In this document: positions 6,689 through 12,782 of the stretch, piece by piece | Position numbering within the stretch: the first letter of the stretch is position 1 | Layout of the letters: the number at the start of each line of letters is the position of its first letter | Notes under the pieces: generated by a model | Seen by the model: the letters and a program-made list of their open reading frames with translations, nothing else | The model's database searches: none | Told to the model about the DNA's origin: nothing | DNA from: Lachnospiraceae bacterium UBA7143 | GTDB lineage: Bacteria; Bacillota; Clostridia; Lachnospirales; Lachnospiraceae | Direction of reading: 5' to 3' | DNA length: 15,411 nt | Assembly: GCA_002491905.1 (NCBI GenBank) | Contig: DKWV01000055.1 | Span: 16,989-32,399, forward strand | Made by a program: the position numbers and the translations under genes

Positions 6689-6957
6689 AGCAGTCTTTGG
6701 ACACCTTTTCCTTTATGCCTTCGTTTCTTATATACATATTTTTATCACTGCATTGATTTTCCTATCTGTATCTACATCATCTATCGCTCTACATCTCGCG
6801 CCCTATGTTCCCTTTTTCTTTTGTTATAGGCGTTTACAAAACTCTGGAACCATTGGATATCCGGATTTCATTGTTCTAAACAAGATAAGTTTTCCCCAAA
6901 ATAGTTATTTTTCATCTATCAAAGTCAACAATATAGAAATATCTTAGTTATGAAAAT
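6689..6957. other. Gene-free stretch, possible location of the element's right end
   Basis: I see no supported gene. A 99-codon plus-strand frame (6648-6947) starts inside the terminator hairpin, lacks a ribosome binding site and has low-complexity hydrophobic content. The minus strand is full of stops. Between the last element gene (relaxase) and the AgrD-like gene, this is the most likely place for the right attachment site. No repeat of the left-end sequence was found. Confidence 0.35.
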
Positions 6958-6987
6958 CCCCCTAAGAATCAACTGGATTCAAAGGGG
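6951..6987 (-). terminator. Terminator of the AgrD-like gene
   Basis: Read on the minus strand: CCCCT, a TT bulge, GAATC, loop CAGTT, GATTC, a TT bulge, AGGGG (6987 to 6959), then GATTTTC. That is a five-plus-five-pair stem with a symmetric U-U internal loop. It begins about 25 nt after the AgrD-like stop codon and so closes a monocistronic transcript. The T tail is short. Confidence 0.5.
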
Positions 6988-7012
6988 AAATATGTGCTGC
7001 TTAATCTGATCT

Positions 7013-7156
7013 CTATTTTTTTATTGTCTTAATCCCGCTCGGCTGTTTCGGCTGATGAAAAAGATACACGCATCTACTGTTCGCCGCCATTTCAGCCGAT
7101 TTTCTTGCTGTAACTTCCATCAATTTGGCGGCTACATTTTTGCTATGATTTTTCAT
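7013..7156 (-). CDS. agrD: Cyclic-lactone autoinducer precursor (AgrD-like)
   Basis: A 47-aa peptide, intact, preceded by the ribosome binding site AGGAGGG 6-7 nt before the ATG. Residues 1-26 form a basic amphipathic leader (MKNHSKNVAAKLMEVTARKS at the N terminus). Then come NSR, the ring cysteine C29 with VYLF (29-33), and the recognition tail HQPKQPSGIKTIKK. This aligns with clostridial AgrD peptides: in Clostridium perfringens the ring CLWFT is followed by HQPEEP. By analogy the mature signal would be a thiolactone of C29-F33 with a short N-terminal tail, made by the AgrB protease and sensed by an AgrC kinase. No agrB is visible in the window and the adjacent kinase is decayed, so it is an orphan or depends on genes elsewhere. 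The family call rests on motif recall, not a search. Confidence 0.83.
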   Translation of the reverse strand: MKNHSKNVAAKLMEVTARKSAEMAANSRCVYLFHQPKQPSGIKTIKK

Positions 7157-7220
7157 TGCAATTCCCTCCTAATACATATTATAGTTTATTATAATATATT
7201 ATATAATTCTCCTAGTAACT

Positions 7221-7248
7221 ATTATATTGCATGAAAGAAATCCGACAA
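7221..7248 (-). promoter_or_regulatory. Putative promoter of the AgrD-like gene
   Basis: On the minus strand TTGTCG (7243-7248), a 16-nt spacer and TATAAT (7221-7226) lie about 65 nt before the ATG, just beyond the end of the kinase remnant. The leader that follows is almost pure A/T, so other TATAAT-like matches exist, and the -35 is only moderate. Confidence 0.45.
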
Positions 7249-7252
7249 TACA

Positions 7253-7430
7253 TGTCATTTTCCCCCCGTAGCACCCATACATCACTACTGCCGCACGGAA
7301 AACACCGTCCTTGTATTCCACTTCCAGCTACCCACAGTACGGCTCTACCGCCTGCTCCACAGAGTACAACCCCAGACCGTGGATATGCCAGTCGTTCTTT
7401 GTCGTGGCATACCGCCCGTCCCTGTCCCTC
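7253..7430 (-). pseudogene. Decayed 3' end of a GHKL (AgrC-type) sensor histidine kinase
   Basis: In one minus-strand frame the DNA reads RDRDGRYATTKNDWHIHG, GLGLYSVEQAVEPYCG, a TAG stop (7328-7330), then LEVEYKDGVFRAAVVMYG. GHGLGLYSV-type text is the G-box of the GHKL ATPase domain, and YATTKND and the EVEYKDGVF end are typical of LytS/AgrC-like kinases. The frame is broken by the in-frame TAG and by another TAG at 7430-7432. Just upstream the matching text ELFEVELF sits in a different frame, which implies a frameshift. Only the last 60-odd codons of the kinase are left. It is adjacent to the AgrD-like gene on the same strand. Confidence 0.75.
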
Positions 7431-7647
7431 TACGGAACAGCTCAACTTCAAACAGCTCTTTCAGGTACTGCTCATATCCGGATACATAATGAGTAGCTCC
7501 GAGCGATCCATCCCCCTGATGGCATGCGTCGCCCAGATATAACCCTTGGCCTTTGAAACAACAGGAATGGAATCATATAAAAGATAACTTACACATTTTA
7601 TCCTTGCTTGTACTGTGTTCGTTAATGTATAAATTCTCTTAAATATC
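7431..7647 (-). other. Decayed coding remnant between kinase fragment and permease
   Basis: A minus-strand frame without a start codon runs through about 7360-7575 and contains GLYLGDACHQGDGSLGATHY, then SGYEQYLKELFEVELF. Its codon use looks coding-like, and the last part may join the kinase remnant by frameshift. I do not recognise the rest. A 64-codon ATG frame (7461-7655) overlaps it and the permease stop, and has no ribosome binding site. No terminator for the permease operon is evident here. Confidence 0.35.
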
Positions 7648-8871
7648 CTACTCATATCTCAATGCTTCAATTGGACTCAACTTCGCCGCTTTTCTCGCGG
7701 GGTAGATGCCGAAAAAAACGCCTACACCTGTAGAGAAGACTGCGGCAATAATTACCATAGGTACATTGACCTTTGCTATGTAACCCAACACGCCGCATAC
7801 TGCGATGCCTCCCAGAACCCCCAGCACAATCCCGATCAGACCGCCGATGAAGGTGATGATGCCCGCCTCCGCCAAAAACTGTAAAAGGATGGACTTCGTT
7901 CTGGCGCCCAGAGACTTTCTGATACCGATCTCCCGCGTTCGCTCCGTCACGGACACCAGCATGATGTTCATCACGCCAATACCGCCCACCAGCAGGGAAA
8001 TTGCTGCGACCAAAGAGATAAAGAACGTCAATGTACCGAGAATCTCGTCATACTCTGACGTGTAATCTGCGAACCTCTCCATCAGAATCTTATTTTCTCC
8101 ACGCACGTTATAGCGGTTTTCGATAAGCCGGATTGTATCCGCTGCAACCTGTGACACATATTCGGAGTTCTCTGCAATCACATAGAGGTAACTGGAGTCC
8201 TCACTTCCATAACCAAATCCGGATGCCATGGATTTTAACGGCATTTCTATCTGTAGAGAACCACTTCCACTCATATTAGCAATGAGTCCCGCCGGTGTAT
8301 CCTGCCTAATTCCCACGATCCGAATATCCTGGCTCACATTCTGGAGACTCAACTCAAAGGTCATCCCCACCACATCTGTGGTACCGTACAACAATCTTGC
8401 GCTGCTCTCATTGATAACGCAGACCATACTAGCTGAGTCGTACTCATTTTGCGAGAAATACCTGCCTCTAACGATTGGTTCGTTGCCGATCGCATACTGC
8501 AACGCCGTACTGCCGCCCTCAAGATTCGCCGAAAAGTCACCCTTACGTGCCTTGCCTGTGGCTCCCCAATAACTGTATTGCGTTGTAACACCTTTCACAT
8601 GTGCCACCTTTTCTTTCACCAGTTTAAAATCATCTTCCGTAAATTTTACATCATTGCCTTCCACCCCACTGTTGGTGTAAATGGTAATTTTTCCGCCATA
8701 CATATTGTCCAGTTCTTCTTTGACGGAGCCGCGCACCCCGTTACCGATGGAAATGATCATGATGACGGAGGAGATACCAATGATGATGCCCAGCATGGTA
8801 AGGATGGAGCGCGCTTTATTACTCTTGATATTCATTACGGCGATTTTTATGTATTCCCATATTTGTGCCAT
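7648..8871 (-). CDS. MacB/FtsX-type ABC transporter permease
   Basis: A 407-aa membrane protein with the classic MacB layout. TM1 is at about 22-45 (RSILTMLGIIIGISSVIMII), then a large extracellular periplasmic-core-like domain at 50-270, then three helices at about 280-306, 332-364 and 370-392. The cytoplasmic loop VTERTREIGIRKSLGA (308-323) is the conserved coupling segment, and the C terminus ends SPIEALRYE. It works with the ABC ATPase and HlyD-like adaptor encoded upstream on the same strand, probably exporting a peptide, antibiotic or lipid-like compound by a mechanotransmission-type mechanism. The ribosome binding site AGAAGGAA is 10 nt before the ATG. The 120-nt gap to the adaptor gene is larger than elsewhere in the operon but shows no clear promoter. 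Confidence 0.93.
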   Translation of the reverse strand: MAQIWEYIKIAVMNIKSNKARSILTMLGIIIGISSVIMIISIGNGVRGSVKEELDNMYGGKITIYTNSGVEGNDVKFTEDDFKLVKEKVAHVKGVTTQYSYWGATGKARKGDFSANLEGGSTALQYAIGNEPIVRGRYFSQNEYDSASMVCVINESSARLLYGTTDVVGMTFELSLQNVSQDIRIVGIRQDTPAGLIANMSGSGSLQIEMPLKSMASGFGYGSEDSSYLYVIAENSEYVSQVAADTIRLIENRYNVRGENKILMERFADYTSEYDEILGTLTFFISLVAAISLLVGGIGVMNIMLVSVTERTREIGIRKSLGARTKSILLQFLAEAGIITFIGGLIGIVLGVLGGIAVCGVLGYIAKVNVPMVIIAAVFSTGVGVFFGIYPARKAAKLSPIEALRYE

Positions 8872-8991
8872 TTTATTGTCGTTCCTTCTTTCTAATCTTC
8901 AGGAAATTCCTGTATTTTGAATTTCTCCAAAAAAACTTAAAACATTTTGGTGTCCTTCCGATGGCTAAACATCTTTAAAAGTTCACTTCTG

Positions 8992-10611
8992 CTATTGTGA
9001 CATTGACGCTACCGTCGTGCCGTCCTCAAACTCCATGCCGCTTGCCATGATCACGTTTTCGCCCTCTGACAATCCTTCTTTTACTTCGCTGACACTGTCA
9101 GATGCGATTCCGGTAGTGATGCGGCGCTTCTCCACCACGCCGTTTTTCTCCACATATACGAAATCACCGTCTCTGTCGCTGTTGATGACTTCCAAGGGGA
9201 TGGTTACAACGCCCTCCGCTTTTGCCATATGGACATAAACCCTGGCTTCCACGCCCAAAAAGATATTCTCATCCGGGTTGTCGATATTGACATTCACGCC
9301 CACTACCATAGCGCCGCTGTTATTCTGGGTCGCCATGCCGTCGATCTTTGCCACCGTACCCTCATAGGTCTTGCCCGCGATATCGACGTCCGCCTTCTGT
9401 CCCACAGCGATCTTTTCCAGATCGTACTTGGAGACGTTTAGCCGTACATATACCTTTTCCAGACTCTCGATGGTCACCAGTTTTCCGCTCTCCACGGGCG
9501 GCTGTCCGGACACTGCTTCCAGTTCCGTGACCACACCCGCGAAATCGGCTTTCAGACCGTTCTCCACTTCAACGATGGCATCCAGTTTCTCCTGATTCGT
9601 CAGCTTTTCAAGCGCAGTGTCCGCCTCCAGTTTCGCCTTCCCGCCCTCGTCCAGCACACCCGATTCAGAGGTCGCTTTCTGAGATTTCATCTCCGCCTGA
9701 TATTCCTTGTAGGAGGCGATCAGCTCCTCCACTTCCTTTGCCTGTCTCTGCAGGTCGCGGATTTCTTTATTGTTCGATTCCTCATAGCCGTTATACTGTG
9801 TCTGGATCTGGAGATTTAAAAGCGTATCCCTGTCGTTTGCCAGCTTGATCTCCGCGCCATTGTACATCTCTTTGTATTCTTCATCACTGAGATCATTGTA
9901 TTCGCCTCTTGCCTTCTTCTCCTTGATCTCCGCAAGCGTCTGTTCATCCTGGGCAATGATCTGCTGCCATTCCATCACGGATACATTCAGGTTGGTGCCG
10001 TTATAACTCCAGCCTGCCTTTTTTTCCTCGATCTTTTTGTTGAGTTCATCCAGCAGCTTCTCGTTGTCCGCGATCTGCTGCTCCAACACGGGGAGGTTTC
10101 TGTTCGCCTCTGCCAGATCGGTTATGTATTCGTTATTCTTATGAACGGAGCTCTCATAACCGCCCTCATTGGAAGCAAGTCTGTACTGTGCCTCCTGCTT
10201 CTTCTCCGCCAATGCCTTCTCGTCAAAAGTAAGGAGCACGTCGCCCTTCTTTACCGTATCGCCGGTGCTGATCTTCACTTCTCCCACTTCCACGGACAGG
10301 GGTGCAAAGTATGTCCTCGTCTCGTCACTCTTTACCGTTCCGCCGGTGCTTAAGGTCTGCTCCACATCCCCCACCGAAGCGGCGACCGTGGTCACCATCT
10401 GAGCGGCATTTTTTGCCATCATGGAATTGCCCACAAAGAAGGAAATGACCAGTGCCGCCAATACGCCGGCGATCACCCTGCGACCCACCTTTTTCTTCTT
10501 TGCCTTATCCCACGGCTTTTTCTCCTTTTTTGCCTTTGGCATCATTTCCGTGATATCCGGATTTCCCGCAGCATTTTCCGCCTTATTTTTCGCCTTCCCA
10601 AACATTTTCAT
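8992..10611 (-). CDS. HlyD/MacA-like membrane-fusion adaptor
   Basis: A 539-aa adaptor. A lysine-rich cytoplasmic N terminus (1-42) leads to one TM helix (about 43-62). Next is the first half of a lipoyl-like domain (about 100-132, GEVKISTGDTVKKGDVLLTFDE region), a long coiled coil (about 135-370), the second lipoyl half, a beta-barrel (about 385-460, VYVRLNVSKYDLEKIAVGQK) and a membrane-proximal domain to the end. It is long for the family, mostly because of the coiled coil. In a Gram-positive cell it would sit outside the membrane and link to the MacB-like permease. The ATG at 10611 follows GAGGAGGATT; the ATG two codons on is also possible. It overlaps the ATPase gene by 29 nt, so translation is probably coupled. 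Confidence 0.9.
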   Translation of the reverse strand: MKMFGKAKNKAENAAGNPDITEMMPKAKKEKKPWDKAKKKKVGRRVIAGVLAALVISFFVGNSMMAKNAAQMVTTVAASVGDVEQTLSTGGTVKSDETRTYFAPLSVEVGEVKISTGDTVKKGDVLLTFDEKALAEKKQEAQYRLASNEGGYESSVHKNNEYITDLAEANRNLPVLEQQIADNEKLLDELNKKIEEKKAGWSYNGTNLNVSVMEWQQIIAQDEQTLAEIKEKKARGEYNDLSDEEYKEMYNGAEIKLANDRDTLLNLQIQTQYNGYEESNNKEIRDLQRQAKEVEELIASYKEYQAEMKSQKATSESGVLDEGGKAKLEADTALEKLTNQEKLDAIVEVENGLKADFAGVVTELEAVSGQPPVESGKLVTIESLEKVYVRLNVSKYDLEKIAVGQKADVDIAGKTYEGTVAKIDGMATQNNSGAMVVGVNVNIDNPDENIFLGVEARVYVHMAKAEGVVTIPLEVINSDRDGDFVYVEKNGVVEKRRITTGIASDSVSEVKEGLSEGENVIMASGMEFEDGTTVASMSQ

Positions 10612-11284
10612 AATCCTCCTCTATTTTTCCATCCATTATCTTGATCACCCGCTTTGCGCGGGCGGCGATATCATTATCGTGCGTGATCAGGATCACCGTC
10701 CTGCCCTCCTCGTGTAGCCCCCGCAGGATATCCATGATCTCTTTGGTAGAGCCGGAATCCAGGTTACCCGTGGGCTCATCCGCCAGGATGATGGGCGGCG
10801 CCTGGGCGATGGCTCTGGCGATCGCTACTCTCTGCTGCTGTCCGCCGGACATCTCGGACGGCTTATGGGTCATCCGTTTTGCAAGCCCTACCTTTTCCAG
10901 TGCCTTTTCTGAAAGCTCCTGCCGCTCTCTCTTTCCCACGCCCCGATAGATGAGAGGCAGCTCCACGTTCTCCACTGCCGTCAGGCTGGGGATCAGGTTA
11001 AAGCCCTGAAAGACGAAGCCGATCTCCTGATTGCGGATATCCGAGAGCTCGTCGTCGGACATCCCGCCCACGTCATGCCCGTGCAGGAAATAGCTGCCGC
11101 TCGTCGGCACATCCAGACAGCCCAGCATGTTCATGAGGGTTGATTTTCCCGAACCGGAGTGCCCGATGATCGCCACGAACTCGCCTTTCCCGATCGTCAG
11201 ACTCACATGATCTAATGCCTTCACTTCATTTTCCCCGGGATTATAGATCTTGCAGATATCCCGGATTTCCACCAATATCTCCAT
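10583..11284 (-). CDS. MacB/LolD-type ABC transporter ATPase
   Basis: A 233-aa ATP-binding subunit that powers the MacB-like permease. Walker A is GHSGSGKST (41-49), with Q-loop Q93 in GFVFQGFN, signature MSGGQQQR (145-152), Walker B with catalytic E170 in ILADEPTGNLDS, and H-loop H202. The text LIPSLTAVENVELPLIYRG is typical of the LolD/MacB family. I chose the ATG at 11284, which gives the family N terminus and lies about 10 nt after GGAAAGGA. The upstream ATG at 11314 has no ribosome binding site. It is the first gene of the efflux operon, 92 nt after the anti-sigma gene. Confidence 0.93.
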   Translation of the reverse strand: MEILVEIRDICKIYNPGENEVKALDHVSLTIGKGEFVAIIGHSGSGKSTLMNMLGCLDVPTSGSYFLHGHDVGGMSDDELSDIRNQEIGFVFQGFNLIPSLTAVENVELPLIYRGVGKRERQELSEKALEKVGLAKRMTHKPSEMSGGQQQRVAIARAIAQAPPIILADEPTGNLDSGSTKEIMDILRGLHEEGRTVILITHDNDIAARAKRVIKIMDGKIEEDYENVWEGEK

Positions 11285-11345
11285 GACACTGCATTCCTTT
11301 CCTTCCTTATACATGTGCTAAGTTGTGCAAGTATCTTTTTGTTGT

Positions 11346-11367
11346 AACTAATATTTTTTTATTAGTT
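11346..11367. promoter_or_regulatory. Palindrome between anti-sigma gene and efflux operon
   Basis: AACTAATA-N6-TATTAGTT is a perfect 8-bp-arm inverted repeat with an A/T spacer. It sits in the 92-nt gap between the anti-sigma stop and the ATPase start. No T run follows on the minus strand, so it is a poor terminator in that direction and more likely a protein-binding site or promoter element. It may set independent control of the transporter genes. Confidence 0.45.
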
Positions 11368-11376
11368 GCGTAAAAT

Positions 11377-11991
11377 TTATTCACAACTAGATATTTGCAG
11401 TGTATCATTCTCCAATTCAACAACCACTTCTAAATAGTTGCTTTCAATACCTACAGGACTCCCCCATTTCATGGAATTGGTACTTCTCGTAAAATTATTA
11501 TGGTATTGCAAATTATATAAAGTGATTACTTGACCACACACTTCATTTTGGTTATTCAATATATCTTCTGTTTTTGAATCAAAATAAAGTGATTTCCCAG
11601 CTTCAGTTTCTAAGATAATATAGGTATATCCGCCATCTGTTTTAGTTGACAGCGAGATATTATCTTTCGTAACAGGGTGACCGATACCAGTATAAAGCAA
11701 TACGGCGCCAAGTAAGACGGCAAACACAAGACATACGGCGGTCACCGCTTTTAAAATCCTTTTAGATATTTTCTTTTTAATTGCTGTTATTACATCTACA
11801 GCATGTTCTCTTGTGGGAGTTTCTGCCACATCGATATGCATGCCCGATTTCAGATATTTCAATTCTGTGGCACAATCAGAACAACTTTCAAGGTGTTCCT
11901 CTACAAATACCTTTGTGCTCTCACTTACCATATTTTCAAGGTACAGTGGTAGCACATCCTGAACAATACTACACTCTTTTTTCATCATCAT
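11377..11991 (-). CDS. Zinc-binding anti-sigma factor, single-pass membrane protein
   Basis: A 204-aa regulator that would hold the adjacent ECF sigma factor inactive. The cytoplasmic N terminus has the ZAS zinc motif: C7, then H33, C37 and C40 in EEHLESCSDC. A TM helix lies at about 79-103 (ILKAVTAVCLVFAVLLGAVLLY). An extracellular sensor-like domain of about 100 residues without a recognised fold follows. Three consecutive ATG codons (11991-11983) follow GGAGGAGA; spacing favours the second or third. It overlaps the sigma gene by 23 nt, the usual coupled sigma/anti-sigma arrangement. The signal it senses is unknown. Confidence 0.9.
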   Translation of the reverse strand: MMMKKECSIVQDVLPLYLENMVSESTKVFVEEHLESCSDCATELKYLKSGMHIDVAETPTREHAVDVITAIKKKISKRILKAVTAVCLVFAVLLGAVLLYTGIGHPVTKDNISLSTKTDGGYTYIILETEAGKSLYFDSKTEDILNNQNEVCGQVITLYNLQYHNNFTRSTNSMKWGSPVGIESNYLEVVVELENDTLQISSCE

Positions 11992-12475
11992 TCTCCTCCA
12001 ATCTGTCCTGTATCATCTTTCTTGCCCGATGGTAGGTAACACAAGCCCAATTATCTGTTTTGCCATATAAAGCGCCTATTTCTTTAAAAGACATTTCTCC
12101 AAATACACGCCACATAAAAACTTCCTTGTAAGGGTCAGACATTGTATGCAAAATTTTTCGTATTTGTCGGGTTTCTTCCTGTATCCCAATCTGTTCTTCA
12201 ATAAAAGCATTTGGGTCCGTTATACTTTGAAATTCTGTTTCATCAACGCTTACCGTTCTGTGACTTTTTTTCATATATGAATAGTATGTGTTTTTCGCAA
12301 TCTGACAGATCCATACACGCATATCACAATCGCCGCGGAAATCTTCAATGGATTTCATTGCTTTTAAAAATGTTTCGCTCGTAATTTCCTCTGCTATGTG
12401 CTCATCACCTGAAAGTTTCCAAATATAGCGATATACCGCTTCAAAATAAGTACTGTATATCTGTTCAAACTCCAT
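11969..12475 (-). CDS. ECF-family RNA polymerase sigma factor
   Basis: A 168-aa sigma factor with only regions 2 and 4. Region 2 is at about 7-72 (FEAVYRYIWKLSGDEHIAEEI and DMRVWICQIAKNTYYSYMKK, the -10-binding part). Region 4 is at about 105-158 (FGEMSFKEIGALYGKTDNWACV, an HTH). I start it at the ATG at 12475, behind AAAGGGGGTGG; the reading frame could extend to a TTG at 12496 without support. The downstream anti-sigma factor overlaps it. The efflux genes next to the pair are plausible targets. I see no clear autoregulated ECF promoter in the upstream DNA. Confidence 0.93.
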   Translation of the reverse strand: MEFEQIYSTYFEAVYRYIWKLSGDEHIAEEITSETFLKAMKSIEDFRGDCDMRVWICQIAKNTYYSYMKKSHRTVSVDETEFQSITDPNAFIEEQIGIQEETRQIRKILHTMSDPYKEVFMWRVFGEMSFKEIGALYGKTDNWACVTYHRARKMIQDRLEENDDEKRV

Positions 12476-12782
12476 TACGCTACCACCCCCTTTCAATAAT
12501 AAGACTTCATAGTTGAAAAAATCTTACAAACATCTTAAAAAATTTTTAATACCAAAAAACGGCAATTTGGCGTTTTTTGCGCCAACCCACCGTTTTACAA
12601 ATTTTGTTACAGAATAATATATGCTTTCTCATATTAGTACCTTCTATCAAATCCCGCGTTCAATATTCAACTAACTTTATGTAATTAAAGAATTCTTTGA
12701 TATCCAAGCCACGCCATAATTGATTCGTCGCGCCTCCAAACATATACCCAAATATCTATCTCTTGATATTAGAACGCTTACA
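12476..12782. other. 307-bp AT-rich gap between sigma gene and ABC exporter genes
   Basis: It contains the nested hairpin terminator at 12554-12596 and otherwise nothing I can name. A minus-strand frame of 48-64 codons (12677-12871) overlaps the end of the ABC gene. Its apparent ribosome binding site is coding sequence for the conserved KGHYYELY end of the transporter, so it is not called a gene. Confidence 0.5.
12554..12596 (-). terminator. Terminator of the AT-rich ABC exporter operon
   Basis: On the minus strand AAAACGG (12596-12590) pairs with CCGTTTT (12562-12556) and encloses a second stem, TTGGCG/CGCCAA, with a CAAAAAA loop. The outer arm runs into T6. The strong nested hairpin and T tail fit a Rho-independent terminator. 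It separates the exporter genes from the sigma operon downstream, about 190 nt after the exporter stop codon. Confidence 0.7.

Noticed and set aside
6648..6947. 99-codon hydrophobic plus-strand frame after the relaxase
   Set aside because: It starts inside the hairpin after the relaxase gene, has no ribosome binding site, and its hydrophobicity reflects T-rich DNA.
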